Under the pieces are notes generated by a model. That model was given only the letters and a program-made list of their open reading frames with translations. It was not told the origin of the DNA and searched no databases. The position numbers were made by a program, and so were the translations under genes. Shown here piece by piece: positions 1-8,747 of a stretch of DNA of 64,000 nt. The stretch is from positions 252,750 to 316,749 of the forward strand of contig CAWJIJ010000005.1 of the NCBI GenBank assembly GCA_963842955.1, read 5' to 3'. Position 1 is the stretch's first letter; the number at the start of each line of letters is the position of its first letter. Origin of the DNA: JARFQW01 sp963842955. GTDB taxonomy: Bacteria > Pseudomonadota > Gammaproteobacteria > Steroidobacterales > XN24.

Positions 1-295
1 TCTGCAAATCGAGAAAGAGCATCTCGAGGGCTACTACCACAACCTGGTCGGGGGGCAGCCTGCGTTATTCGTCCTGTGCCACGAGGATCCGCACGGAAAT
101 CCGGAGCCCTACGGAGTTACCGCGGATGGCGAGGAAGCGTCCGCCGGTCTGGAGTGCGACAGCCTGGTCTACCGGGCGGCGATTCCCGAGGAAATCTATC
201 CGGCCATCGAACGCTTCGTGGTTGAGCACTTTGTCCCGCGGGAGCGCAAGAAGCGAAAGCGGAAGAACTGGTCCCGGGACGACGGCGCGGAGTAA
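1..295 (+). CDS. DUF3305 domain protein (C-terminal part, cut by window edge)
   Basis: The reading frame is open from base 2 to the TAA at 293-295 and gives 97 residues of the C-terminal end; the start lies upstream of the window. It contains YYHNLVGGQPALFV and ends in a very basic tail (RERKKRKRKNW) before an acidic finish. This matches my memory of the DUF3305 family, which sits directly before a DUF3306 gene in many proteobacterial formate dehydrogenase operons, exactly as here. The molecular function of DUF3305 is not known; a role in assembly or maturation of the enzyme is inference from context only. The stop is 5 bases before the next start, so the two genes are probably cotranscribed and translationally linked. 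Confidence 0.8.
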   Translation, partial: LQIEKEHLEGYYHNLVGGQPALFVLCHEDPHGNPEPYGVTADGEEASAGLECDSLVYRAAIPEEIYPAIERFVVEHFVPRERKKRKRKNWSRDDGAE

Positions 296-300
296 CCGAG

Positions 301-891
301 ATGTCACAGAAAAAAGAACCGGACAAGCCCCAGCGCAGTCCGGGCGATGCCGATTCGGAGACTTTTTTGGGTCGCTGGTCCCGGCTGAAAACGACCGGCG
401 GCGATACCGGATCCGCCGACCTGGCCGAGGTTCCTGAAACCCTGCCCGAAGATGCCTCGTCCGGGCAGGAGCCGGCGCCGGAACTTAAGGACGAGGACAT
501 GCCGGAAGTCGAAACCATCGGCGAGGACTCCGACGTGAGCGCTTTTCTTTCCGCGGGGGTCAGCGAGGGCCTGAGACGCAAAGCGCTTCGCAAGCTGTTC
601 ACCGGGGCGAAATTCAACATCCGCGATGGCCTGGATGACTACGACGACGATTTTCGGACGTTCACGCCCTTGGGCGGGATCATGACCGCGGACATGCGTC
701 ACCACGCCGAACGCAAGATCGAGGCCCTGAAGAAAGCGGCCGAGGAACGCCTGGCAAGCCTGGGCGAGCCGGATGCCGGCGCAACCCGGGATGCCGGGGC
801 GATCGAGGCGGAAACCGGAGAGGCACCCGCAGAGGAGTCCGGCGGCGTGGACCCGGCGGACAGTCACAACGAGGAACCACGCAATGTCTAG
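301..891 (+). CDS. DUF3306 domain protein
   Basis: 196 residues. An N-terminal FLGRWSRLK segment (about residues 20-30) is typical of DUF3306 proteins, followed by an acidic, proline- and glutamate-rich middle and a conserved core around residues 80-140 (RRKALRKLF, DDYDDDFRTF). No signal peptide or membrane segment is visible, so the protein is probably cytoplasmic. It is the usual partner of DUF3305 ahead of formate dehydrogenase genes; its biochemical role is unknown and I infer only an accessory function. The start at 301 follows GGAG at 289-292 inside the end of the previous gene. Its stop TAG (889-891) overlaps the start region of the next gene, which indicates an operon. Confidence 0.82.
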   Translation: MSQKKEPDKPQRSPGDADSETFLGRWSRLKTTGGDTGSADLAEVPETLPEDASSGQEPAPELKDEDMPEVETIGEDSDVSAFLSAGVSEGLRRKALRKLFTGAKFNIRDGLDDYDDDFRTFTPLGGIMTADMRHHAERKIEALKKAAEERLASLGEPDAGATRDAGAIEAETGEAPAEESGGVDPADSHNEEPRNV

Positions 892-2548
892 CACCGGGTC
901 GGCGGATGGCCGTAAAGAAATCGATTCTGAAGCCAGGCGGGCCGCCCTGGAGGGCGTTGTTCCCGGAGAGGCCGAACCCACGTCCCTGGTCAGCTACCTG
1001 TCCCATGGCCGGGTGCTGATCGTCGGCGTCGAGGCGGATGTCGTGGCCGCCGCCGGACGTCTCGACGGCGATCTGGAGCCCTGGTTGTGGTTTACCGGGC
1101 CTGGAAGTCCTGTCCGCCGGGACAAGGGCGGGCAGCACCGGGTCGAGGGCGGCGACCCGGGGGTCACCGGCAACCTGGGGCAGTTCGTGGTGCTCGTCGG
1201 TGAGGGCGGGATTGCCGCCGGCCCCGATCGGCTGCTTGGCGAGCGCGGCGGGCGCTTCGACCTGGTGCTCGACCTGAGGGCGGCGCCGGCCATGAGCGCA
1301 CCGATCCTGCCCGTTGGCTACTATGCGCCTCGCGGGGATTCGGCGGCGCTGGACGCGGCCCTCGGTGAGCTTCCGGAAATGACCGGAGAGTTCGAAAAGC
1401 CGAAGTTCTTCAACTACAACCCGGACATCTGTGCCCATGGCCGCAGCGGCATCAGCGGCTGCACCCGCTGCATCGATGCGTGTCCGACCCAGGCTATCGT
1501 CTCGGCCGGCGAGCAGGTGGAGGTCAATCCCTATCTCTGCCAGGGCGGCGGCAGCTGCGTTGCAGCCTGTCCCTCGGGGGCCATGACCTACGCCTTTCCC
1601 AAGGTGACTGACCTCATGGCCCACGTCAGGGCGCTTCTCGACGCCTACGAACAGGCCGGTGGCGGGAACCCGTCACTGGTATTCGTGGACGAGCACTCCG
1701 CAGAAGCAGTTCGGGCCCGCCTGGATGACGATCTGCCGGCCGGTCTGATCCCGGTGGAGGTCGAGGAGATCGGCTCCGTCGGCATGGACGCCTGGCTCAG
1801 CTGTCTGGCCTACGGCGCTGACAGCGTGATCCTGGCGTCGTCGGCGGCAACGGCCGACCCGGTGACCGAGGCCCTGGACGCGCAACTCGAAGTGGCCTCG
1901 GTCTTGCTGTCGGGCATGGGCTACCCGGGCGACGCCGTCTCAAGATGGCCTGTGGACAACGGGGGGCTTCCGCAGGTGGCGGGGGAGTTCCCCCTCGAGC
2001 GGCCCGCACGGTTTGCCGTGCCGGACGAGAAACGGACGACGCTGCGCCTGGCCATCAATCACCTCCATTCGCAGGCGCCGTCGCCACGCAAGAGCGTCGA
2101 ACTGCCGGCCCACGCGCCGTTTGGCGAGGTGCGCGTGGACGGCAAGGCCTGCACCCTGTGCATGAGCTGCGCAGGCCAGTGCCCGACGGCGGCCCTCTCC
2201 GACGGGTCGGGTCTGCCGCAGCTCAACTTCACGGAGTGGAACTGCGTCCAGTGCGGCATTTGCGAGCGCGCCTGCCCCGAAAACGCGATCGAACTACAGG
2301 CCCGGTTCGTGTACGACAGCGATGCCCGGCAGACCCGCCGGGTCCTTCACGAGGAGCAGCCGTTCTTCTGCGTATCCTGCGGTAAGCCTTTCGCGACCCA
2401 GTCGGTTCTTGAAGTAATGAAGCGAAAGCTGGAAAGCCACTGGATGTTCCAGACCGACGAGGCCCGGAGGCGGCTGGAAATGTGCGATACCTGCCGAGTG
2501 AAGGACATCGCCCGGGCGGAGTTTGCGAAAGGCCGGGATGCCCACTGA
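884..2548 (+). CDS. Multi-cluster 4Fe-4S ferredoxin-type protein of the formate dehydrogenase operon
   Basis: 554 residues from the ATG at 884, which has GAGGAA at 871-876; an in-frame ATG at 773 lies inside the previous gene and is rejected. Four cysteine motifs of ferredoxin type are visible: an extended CxxCxxxCP near residues 183-202 (CTRCIDACP), CQGGGSCVAACP near 219, CTLCMSCAGQCP near 423 and CVQCGICERACP near 455. A C-terminal CxxC pair (CVSCGKPF, CDTCRVKD) could bind zinc or another cluster. Such polyferredoxins are a regular member of DUF3305/DUF3306 operons. It has no Tat signal, so it is probably a cytoplasmic electron carrier or assembly factor rather than the exported beta subunit, which is encoded separately at 6756. 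The precise partner is unknown. Confidence 0.82.
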   Translation: MSSTGSADGRKEIDSEARRAALEGVVPGEAEPTSLVSYLSHGRVLIVGVEADVVAAAGRLDGDLEPWLWFTGPGSPVRRDKGGQHRVEGGDPGVTGNLGQFVVLVGEGGIAAGPDRLLGERGGRFDLVLDLRAAPAMSAPILPVGYYAPRGDSAALDAALGELPEMTGEFEKPKFFNYNPDICAHGRSGISGCTRCIDACPTQAIVSAGEQVEVNPYLCQGGGSCVAACPSGAMTYAFPKVTDLMAHVRALLDAYEQAGGGNPSLVFVDEHSAEAVRARLDDDLPAGLIPVEVEEIGSVGMDAWLSCLAYGADSVILASSAATADPVTEALDAQLEVASVLLSGMGYPGDAVSRWPVDNGGLPQVAGEFPLERPARFAVPDEKRTTLRLAINHLHSQAPSPRKSVELPAHAPFGEVRVDGKACTLCMSCAGQCPTAALSDGSGLPQLNFTEWNCVQCGICERACPENAIELQARFVYDSDARQTRRVLHEEQPFFCVSCGKPFATQSVLEVMKRKLESHWMFQTDEARRRLEMCDTCRVKDIARAEFAKGRDAH

Positions 2549-2663
2549 GCCCGGGCCGGCCCGGATTTCACCAGAATCGCCCAGTTTGGGACAATTTGTC
2601 TTAGTCATTGCCCATAGGGCTGGTTCGATCGGTATTTAAGTCATTTAGGGGCATTAAGTTCGA

Positions 2664-2692
2664 ATGAGTGTTCCCCGAGAACTTGCTATAGT
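2664..2692 (+). promoter_or_regulatory. Candidate extended -10 promoter for the torD-fdh operon
   Basis: The 170-base gap after the polyferredoxin gene is unusually AT-rich for this genome. It carries TGCTATAGT, an extended -10 element (TATAGT at 2687-2692), about 27 bases before the TorD start. No good -35 hexamer is seen, as is common for extended -10 promoters. A short near-palindrome GACAATTTGTC lies upstream near 2590 and could be an operator. This is a by-eye prediction. Confidence 0.35.
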
Positions 2693-2718
2693 TCACACCT
2701 CTAATCGATGGGGTCCGC

Positions 2719-3384
2719 ATGACCGAAGTCACTTTGGCCGCAGGGAATTCGCACGTCCTGAATGGCGCTTCCGGAGAAGCCCAGGATGCGCTGCGCTCGA
2801 ATCTCTATGCGCTTTTGGCCAATCTGACCGCCGGCCCGCCGTCGGCCGAACTTCTCAAGGCGCTTGCCGCCATCGAGGTTCCCGAAGATGCCGCCGATAC
2901 CGCGCTTGGCGAAGCCTGGGCCATGCTCAGGTCGGTGGCGGAGAAGACCTCCTCAGAGATCGCGGCGGACGAGTTCCAGGACGTTTTTATCGGTATCGGA
3001 CGGGGCGAAGTGATGCCCTACGGATCCTGGTATCTCACCGGTTTCCTCATGGAGAAGCCGCTTGCCCTGTTGCGAGCTGACCTTGAGAAGCTCGGGTTTC
3101 AAAGGCAGGAGGACGTCACCGAGTCTGAGGACCACATCGCGGCGCTCTGCGACGTGATGGGGATGATTTCCGCTCAGGCCGATGGCGCCGGCATGAACGA
3201 GCAGGCGGCCTTTTTCGGGGCCCATGTCGCGCCCTGGGCGGGGCGGTTTTTCCAGGATCTGCAGAATGCGCCGTCCGCGCGCCTGTACCGCGTGGTCGGG
3301 TTTCTGGGCGAGCGCTTCATGGACGTTGAAACAAAGTATCTGGAGGTCACGCCAAACCCGGTGGAACGCCGGGCCGTGACCTGA
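2719..3384 (+). CDS. TorD/DmsD-family chaperone for formate dehydrogenase
   Basis: 221 residues, mostly alpha-helical. The segment RSNLYALLANLTAGPPSAELL near residues 24-44 and the central FIGIGRGEVMPYGSWYLTGF region (about residues 91-110) match the TorD family, whose members bind the Tat signal and the apoenzyme of molybdoenzymes and promote cofactor insertion before export. Its position directly before the Tat-bearing small protein and the FdhA gene fits a dedicated FdhA chaperone. The start at 2719 has only a weak G-rich site (ATGGGG) upstream. Cytoplasmic; no signal peptide. Confidence 0.88.
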   Translation: MTEVTLAAGNSHVLNGASGEAQDALRSNLYALLANLTAGPPSAELLKALAAIEVPEDAADTALGEAWAMLRSVAEKTSSEIAADEFQDVFIGIGRGEVMPYGSWYLTGFLMEKPLALLRADLEKLGFQRQEDVTESEDHIAALCDVMGMISAQADGAGMNEQAAFFGAHVAPWAGRFFQDLQNAPSARLYRVVGFLGERFMDVETKYLEVTPNPVERRAVT

Positions 3385-3476
3385 TTCCGGACCGCGGGCC
3401 GCCGGGGCGGGCTCGGCGCCATTGGAGATGGCGATCCGGAGGCGAGGACGAACGGACAATTTGAAGGTCGAAACGG

Positions 3477-3496
3477 CCGGCGCAAAAAAGCGCCGG
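3477..3496 (+). other. Perfect 7-bp hairpin with A6 loop in the fdh leader
   Basis: CCGGCGC at 3477-3483 pairs exactly with GCGCCGG at 3490-3496 across a loop of six A. The hairpin ends 8 bases before the strong ribosome binding site CAGGAGGAGG of the next gene. There is no T run, so it is not a simple terminator. It could be an mRNA-stabilising stem or processing site separating the chaperone from the structural genes. Function inferred. Confidence 0.4.
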
Positions 3497-3519
3497 AAAG
3501 GTTTCAGGAGGAGGACGTA

Positions 3520-3747
3520 ATGAGTCGGAAGAACGAAATCGACGAGCCGATTGGCGACCAGGGTCGGCGGGCATTTATCAAAGATGTCGTGCTGGCGGGC
3601 GGGGCTACGGCCATGGCCGCAGCAGCCGGTGGCGCCCTGGCGGCGGCACCCGTGGAGAAGGATCCGGAGGCATCTACGAAGGCTCCGGACACCGGTTACC
3701 GCGTTACCCCCCACGTGCGGGCTTACTACGACAAGGCCAGATTCTGA
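3520..3747 (+). CDS. Small Tat-signal protein of formate dehydrogenase operon
   Basis: 75 residues with a strong ribosome binding site AGGAGGAGG. The N-terminus holds a twin-arginine motif (GRRAFIKDV, about residues 24-32) followed by a hydrophobic Ala/Gly stretch, and the mature part ends VRAYYDKARF. This is the short 'formate dehydrogenase region Tat target' type of protein that precedes FdhA in many proteobacteria. The tail is consistent with a small exported subunit or maturation factor; its exact job is not established. The gene is part of the run torD - this gene - fdhA. Confidence 0.85.
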   Translation: MSRKNEIDEPIGDQGRRAFIKDVVLAGGATAMAAAAGGALAAAPVEKDPEASTKAPDTGYRVTPHVRAYYDKARF

Positions 3748-3853
3748 TTCCGGTGAATACCGGAGGTCCGAACCTGCGGCCTGATTCGCCTGGAACGGTG
3801 TGCCGAAAAGGGCGCCGGCCGGCCATGGCAATTTTCCTGGAGGAGACTCAGCG

Positions 3854-6742
3854 ATGAAGCTGATCAAAAAACGCAATCTGAAGCCCGGCGAGTCTGCGAT
3901 GACGCTCCGTGGCGTTCTCGGCAGCGCGATCGACCGGCGCACGTTCATGAAGAACGCCGGCCTCGGGCTCGGCGGCGGGGCCGCACTCGCGGCGCTGCCG
4001 GCGGCGATGATGCAAAAGGCGGATGCAGCGGCGGACGCGTCCGAACGGACCGGCCCGACCGAAGTCAAGCGTTCGGTCTGCACACACTGTTCGGTCGGTT
4101 GTGGCGTGCGCGCCGAAGTCCAGAACGGCGTCTGGACCGGTCAGGAGCCCGACTTCGATTCTCCCTTCAATCTCGGCGGGCACTGCGCGAAGGGTGCTTC
4201 CGTGCGGGAGCACGGTCACGGCGAGCGCCGGCTCAAGTACCCGATGAAAAAGGTTGCCGGCAAGTGGCAGAAGGTTTCATGGGACCAGGCCATCGATGAG
4301 ATCGGCGACAAGCTCCTGGCGATTCGCGAGAAATCGGGTCCGGATTCCGCCTACTGGCTGGGCTCGGCCAAGTTCAACAACGAACAGGCCTATCTCTATC
4401 GCAAGTTTGCGGCGATGTGGGGGACCAACAACGTCGATCACCAGGCGCGTATCTGCCACTCCACTACGGTGGCCGGTGTCGCGAACACCTGGGGCTACGG
4501 CGCCATGACCAACTCTTACAACGACATGCACAACTGCAAGGCGATGTTCTTCATCGGCTCCAATGCCGCCGAAGCCCATCCCGTCGCCATGCAGCACATC
4601 CTGCGCGGCAAGGAGAATGGTGCGAAGGTCATCGTGGCGGATCCCAGGTTTACCCGCACGGCTGCGCACGCCGACCAGTATGTCCGGCTGCGGCCGGGCA
4701 CCGACGTCCCGCTGATTTGGGGCATGCTCTGGCACATCTTCGAAAACGACTGGCAGGACGATACGTACATCCAGCAGCGCGTTTTTGGTATGGATGCCAT
4801 TCGCGAGGAGGTCGCCAAGTGGACTCCCGATGTCGTGGAAGAGGTCACCGGGACGCCGGAAGCGGTCGTCAAGGAGGCCGCCCAGACCTTGGCCGAAAAC
4901 CGGCCCGGGACCATCGTGTGGTGCATGGGTGGCACCCAGCACACGATCGGTAACAACAACACTCGCGCGTACTGCGTGCTTCAGCTTGCCCTGGGCAACA
5001 TCGGCGTGTCCGGCGGCGGAGCAAACATTTTCCGCGGTCACGACAATGTTCAGGGGGCAACGGACCTCGGCGTCCTGGCCGATACCCTGCCGGGCTACTA
5101 CGGCCTCTCCGACGGTGCCTGGAAGCACTGGTCCGGCGTATGGGACCTGGACTATGAGTGGGTCAAGTCCCGCTTCGACGATGCGTCCTATGAGGAGGGT
5201 TCAGCCGAAGTGAAGGCCATGAACCTGCGTGGCATCACCGTGTCCCGGTGGATCGACGGCATCCTCGAGGATCCGGCAAACATTGCCCAGCGGGACAACA
5301 CACGGGCCATGTTCCTCTGGGGCCACGCGCCCAACAGCCAGACCCGCGGTCCCGAGCAGAAGAAAGCCATGGAGGACGTGGATCTGCTCGTGGTGGTCGA
5401 TCCGTATCCCACCGTTACCGGCGTGTTGCCGGACCGGGACGATGATTTTTACCTGCTGCCGGCCTGCACGCAGTTCGAGACCTACGGGTCGGTAACCGCG
5501 TCGAACCGGTCGATCCAGTGGCGTGAGAAGGTGGTGGACCCGCTCTTCGAGTCGCTGCCCGATCACGTCATCATGTACAAGATGGCCAAGAAGCTGGGCT
5601 TCGAGGATAAGTTGTTCAAAAATATCCAGGTCGACGGCGAAGAGCCGCTGATCGAGGACATCACCCGGGAGATCAACCGGGGAATGTGGACCATCGGCTA
5701 CACCGGCCAGAGCCCGGAGCGCCTGAAGCTCCACCTGGAGAACAAGCACACCTTTGATACGACCACGCTGAAAGCCGAGGGCGGTCCCTGCGACGGCGAT
5801 TACTACGGCATGCCTTGGCCGGCATGGGGTACGCCAGAGATGAAGCACCCCGGCACGCCGATTCTGTATGACACCAGCCACAGCGTTGCCGAAGGCGGCC
5901 TGAACTTCCGCGCCCGTTTCGGCGTGGAGTACGAGGGGGTCAACCTGCTGGCGGAGGGCTCTTACAGCAAGGGGGCCGAGCTGCAGGACGGCTACCCCGA
6001 GTTCACGGCGGATCTCCTGAAGCAGCTGGGCTGGTGGGACGATCTCACCGATGCCGAGAAGACGGCGGCCGAGGGCAAGAACTGGAAGACCGACCTGTCC
6101 GGTGGCATCCAGAGGGTGGCCATCAAGCATGGCTGCGCGCCCTTCGGCAACGCCAAGGCCCGGGCCATGGTCTGGACTTTCCCGGATCCCGTGCCGGTGC
6201 ACCGGGAACCGCTCTATACGCCGCGGCACGACCTGGTGGCCAAGTATCCGACCTATGAGGACCGCAAGCGTTTCTGGCGTCTGCCGACGCGCTACAGCTC
6301 GATCCAGGAGAAAGATTACTCGGGCGAGTTCCCGCTGGTGCATACGTCCGGACGTCTGGTGGAGTACGAGGGCGGTGGCGAGGAGACTCGCTCGAATCCG
6401 TGGCTGGCGGAGCTTCAGCAGGACATGTTCATCGAGATGAACCCGGGTGACGCGAATGATCGCTCCATCAAGGATGGCGACTGGGTCTGGGTAGAGGGCC
6501 CGGAGGGTGGCCGGATCAAGGTGAAGGCCATGGTGACACGGCGGGTCGCTCGCGGCGTTGTCTGGACGCCCTACCACTTCGGTGGCTGGTACCAGGGTCA
6601 GGATCTGCTCGACAAGTATCCGGAGGACACACAGCCGTACGTGCGGGGTGATTCCTCCAATACGATTTTTACCTACGGCTATGACTCGGTGACTGCAATG
6701 CAGGAAACCAAGGCAAGCCTCTGTCAGATCCAGCGGGCCTAG
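3854..6742 (+). CDS. fdhA: Formate dehydrogenase catalytic (alpha) subunit, Tat-exported, Cys type
   Basis: 962 residues from the ATG at 3854, preceded by GGAGGAG; an upstream in-frame ATG at 3800 lacks such a site. The order is a Tat signal (DRRTFMKNAG then a hydrophobic stretch), a 4Fe-4S motif CTHCSVGCG near residue 75 with the fourth cysteine in GGHCAKG, then molybdopterin oxidoreductase domains and a C-terminal molydopterin dinucleotide-binding domain. The active-site motif reads ARICHSTTVAG with Cys201 (TGC at 4454-4456) where selenoenzymes have Sec, so this is a cysteine-type enzyme. It oxidises formate to CO2 in the periplasm as part of an alpha-beta-gamma complex with FdhB and FdhC. 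Its stop overlaps the AGGAGGG ribosome binding site of fdhB. Confidence 0.95.
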   Translation: MKLIKKRNLKPGESAMTLRGVLGSAIDRRTFMKNAGLGLGGGAALAALPAAMMQKADAAADASERTGPTEVKRSVCTHCSVGCGVRAEVQNGVWTGQEPDFDSPFNLGGHCAKGASVREHGHGERRLKYPMKKVAGKWQKVSWDQAIDEIGDKLLAIREKSGPDSAYWLGSAKFNNEQAYLYRKFAAMWGTNNVDHQARICHSTTVAGVANTWGYGAMTNSYNDMHNCKAMFFIGSNAAEAHPVAMQHILRGKENGAKVIVADPRFTRTAAHADQYVRLRPGTDVPLIWGMLWHIFENDWQDDTYIQQRVFGMDAIREEVAKWTPDVVEEVTGTPEAVVKEAAQTLAENRPGTIVWCMGGTQHTIGNNNTRAYCVLQLALGNIGVSGGGANIFRGHDNVQGATDLGVLADTLPGYYGLSDGAWKHWSGVWDLDYEWVKSRFDDASYEEGSAEVKAMNLRGITVSRWIDGILEDPANIAQRDNTRAMFLWGHAPNSQTRGPEQKKAMEDVDLLVVVDPYPTVTGVLPDRDDDFYLLPACTQFETYGSVTASNRSIQWREKVVDPLFESLPDHVIMYKMAKKLGFEDKLFKNIQVDGEEPLIEDITREINRGMWTIGYTGQSPERLKLHLENKHTFDTTTLKAEGGPCDGDYYGMPWPAWGTPEMKHPGTPILYDTSHSVAEGGLNFRARFGVEYEGVNLLAEGSYSKGAELQDGYPEFTADLLKQLGWWDDLTDAEKTAAEGKNWKTDLSGGIQRVAIKHGCAPFGNAKARAMVWTFPDPVPVHREPLYTPRHDLVAKYPTYEDRKRFWRLPTRYSSIQEKDYSGEFPLVHTSGRLVEYEGGGEETRSNPWLAELQQDMFIEMNPGDANDRSIKDGDWVWVEGPEGGRIKVKAMVTRRVARGVVWTPYHFGGWYQGQDLLDKYPEDTQPYVRGDSSNTIFTYGYDSVTAMQETKASLCQIQRA

Positions 6743-6755
6743 GAGGGCATCAACC

Positions 6756-7346
6756 ATGGCAAAGATGAAATTCCTTTGTGATGCCGACCGCTGCATCGAA
6801 TGCAACGGCTGTGTCACCGCGTGTAAGAACGAAAACGAAGTGCCCTGGGGCGTCAATCGCCGCAGGGTGGTCACCCTCGATGATGGCGTTCCGGGCGAGA
6901 AGTCGATCTCGGTGGCTTGCATGCACTGCACCGACGCTCCGTGCTCGGCGGTCTGCCCGGTGGATTGTTTCTACACGACCGACGACGGCATCGTCCTGCA
7001 CGACAAGGACCTGTGCATCGGCTGCGGCTATTGCTTCTACGCGTGCCCGTTCGGCGCGCCGCAATATCCCCAGAAGGAAGCGTTCGGGGTCCGCGGCAAG
7101 ATGGACAAATGCACGTTCTGCGCCGGAGGTCCGGAAGAAAATGGTTCGGCCGCCGAGCGCGAGAAGTACGGCGCCAACCGTCTGGCCGAAGGCCGGCTGC
7201 CGCTGTGTGCCGAGATGTGCGCGACCAAGGCGCTCATTGCCGGCGACGGTGACATGGTGGCCGACATCTATCGCGAGCGCATCACGAAACGCGGTGGGCG
7301 GCCCCAGACCTGGGGTTGGGATACCGCATACAAGGAGGACGTCTGA
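6756..7346 (+). CDS. fdhB: Formate dehydrogenase iron-sulfur (beta) subunit, FDH3-type
   Basis: 196 residues with ribosome binding site AGGAGGG at 6741-6747. Four ferredoxin-like cysteine groups are visible: CIECNGCVTACKNE, CMHCTDAPCSAVCPVDCF, CIGCGYCFYACPFG and a last group with CTFC and CAEMCATKAL. This is the electron-transfer subunit that takes electrons from FdhA and passes them to the membrane cytochrome b. The length suits the short FDH3B type, without the C-terminal membrane anchor of E. coli FdnH. It has no signal of its own and is presumably exported together with FdhA. Confidence 0.93.
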   Translation: MAKMKFLCDADRCIECNGCVTACKNENEVPWGVNRRRVVTLDDGVPGEKSISVACMHCTDAPCSAVCPVDCFYTTDDGIVLHDKDLCIGCGYCFYACPFGAPQYPQKEAFGVRGKMDKCTFCAGGPEENGSAAEREKYGANRLAEGRLPLCAEMCATKALIAGDGDMVADIYRERITKRGGRPQTWGWDTAYKEDV

Positions 7347-7381
7347 CCGCCCTGCGGTCGGACTTCCCTAAGGGGGTTCCC

Positions 7382-7573
7382 ATGCGCGCATCAGCACTCG
7401 TTCTGGTCCTGATCCTTGCAGCCGGTCTGACCGGCTGCGGGGACCGGGCTTCCGTGACCCGTCACGAACCCGGCGTCTACAAGGGCGAGCGGGACGATCA
7501 GGCCACGATGGTCCGAACGCCCGAGCAGGAGCAGGTCCTGGCGGAGCGTTTCGACGGCCAGAAGGACAGATAG
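7382..7573 (+). CDS. Small lipoprotein between fdhB and fdhC
   Basis: 63 residues from the ATG at 7382, which has an AAGGGGG site just upstream; a longer in-frame start at 7316 lies inside fdhB. The N-terminus is a clear lipoprotein signal: MRAS, a hydrophobic stretch, and lipobox LTGC with Cys near residue 18. The mature part is short, charged and without recognised domain (PEQEQVLAERFDGQKD). Its location inside the fdh operon suggests a periplasmic or outer-leaflet accessory of the dehydrogenase. I do not recognise the family. Confidence 0.7.
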   Translation: MRASALVLVLILAAGLTGCGDRASVTRHEPGVYKGERDDQATMVRTPEQEQVLAERFDGQKDR

Positions 7574-7658
7574 GTTAGCGGGGCGAGATCGCGACGCGAC
7601 CGGACCCCGCCCGGAAACCCGCCGCCTCCGGGGGGCGGATTCCAAGAGGAGCAATTTG

Positions 7659-8741
7659 ATGGCTCATTGCAAGAGAAACGAGGCGTCCGTGGCACGTCGT
7701 GCCAGAACCTGGCGGCGGACCGCGATTCTGCTCGTGGTCATGGCCGTTGCGGCCATGGCGCTGCCGCTGACCGGATATATGGTCAGCGGAATGAACACGG
7801 CCCAGGCGCAGGAGGCGTCGGATGACGTTAATCCTCGGTCTGAGTACTGGCGGGCGGTCCGTGAAGGCGATGCCGGCTATTCGGCCGTCACCGGCCCGGA
7901 AACCGGTGTGCTCATTCAAAACGGCGGCCAGAACTGGCGCCAGTATCGAAACGGCCCTGTGGTGTTCTACGGTGGGCTATTGCTCATCGGCATGTTCAGC
8001 GCCCTGCTGCTCTATCACCTGATCATCGGGGGCCAGAAGCTGGAGCACGTGACCGGCAAGCTTATGCTCCGATGGCCAGGTTTCGATCGCGTGATCCACT
8101 GGTTCATCGCCGCGTTGTTCATCGTGCTGGCGATCACCGGGTTCAGTCTCCTCTGGGGCCGCTACGTGCTTATGCCCGTTTTTGGCGCCGAGGGCTTTGC
8201 GGCGTACGCGAATATCGCCAAGCCGATTCACGATTACCTGGCGGTGCCGTTTATTATCGCGTTCTCCGTCGGGCTGCTGGTCTGGTTCAAGCACAACATT
8301 CCGAAGTCCTACGACCTGAAGTGGATAATGGAGGGTGGCGGCTATCTGCCGAACGGAAAACACCCGCCGGCTGGATTCGCGAACGCCGGCCACAAGATGC
8401 TTTACTGGACCCTGCTGCTCGGTGGTATCGCCTTGATGGTGTCCGGCTGGTTCATGCTCTTCCCGAACATGGGGTTTGACCGGGGCCAGATGCAGATCGC
8501 CAACATCGTGCATTCGGTCAGCTCAATCATCATGATGGCTTTCATCTTCGTGCACATCTATCTCGCGACGATCGGCAGCCCGGGTGCTCTGCAAGGAATG
8601 GTCACTGGCTACATCGACGAAGGCTATGCCAAGCAGCACCATCCGCTGTGGTATGACGAGGTGAAGGCGAAAGCCGATGCCGGCCACCAGGTCGGTGGCG
8701 GTGCTGCGCCGGCCGCCGGACCGGCCTCACCCGCGCCCTGA
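7659..8741 (+). CDS. fdhC: Formate dehydrogenase cytochrome b556 (gamma) subunit
   Basis: 360 residues from the ATG at 7659, 8 bases after AGGAG; a TTG at 7656 is the alternative. An N-terminal hydrophobic segment ends in an AQAQEA signal-peptide-like site and is followed by a periplasmic stretch of about 60 residues. Four membrane helices then carry haem-ligand type histidines (FDRVIHWFI, KPIHDYL, GHKMLYW, NIVHSVSS, FVHIYL). This is the quinone-reducing membrane subunit of formate dehydrogenase. The tail is rich in Ala, Pro and Gly. It completes the alpha-beta-gamma complex. Confidence 0.92.
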   Translation: MAHCKRNEASVARRARTWRRTAILLVVMAVAAMALPLTGYMVSGMNTAQAQEASDDVNPRSEYWRAVREGDAGYSAVTGPETGVLIQNGGQNWRQYRNGPVVFYGGLLLIGMFSALLLYHLIIGGQKLEHVTGKLMLRWPGFDRVIHWFIAALFIVLAITGFSLLWGRYVLMPVFGAEGFAAYANIAKPIHDYLAVPFIIAFSVGLLVWFKHNIPKSYDLKWIMEGGGYLPNGKHPPAGFANAGHKMLYWTLLLGGIALMVSGWFMLFPNMGFDRGQMQIANIVHSVSSIIMMAFIFVHIYLATIGSPGALQGMVTGYIDEGYAKQHHPLWYDEVKAKADAGHQVGGGAAPAAGPASPAP

Positions 8742-8747
8742 GAACGG

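Noticed and set aside
4451..4459. Possible selenocysteine (in-frame TGA) in the formate dehydrogenase active site
   Set aside because: The codon at the active-site position is TGC (Cys201); no in-frame TGA occurs in the gene and no SECIS-type element is needed.
5201..6931. 576-codon open frame on the minus strand opposite fdhA and fdhB
   Set aside because: It is antisense to confidently identified genes and has no recognisable domain; long antisense frames are expected in GC-rich coding DNA.
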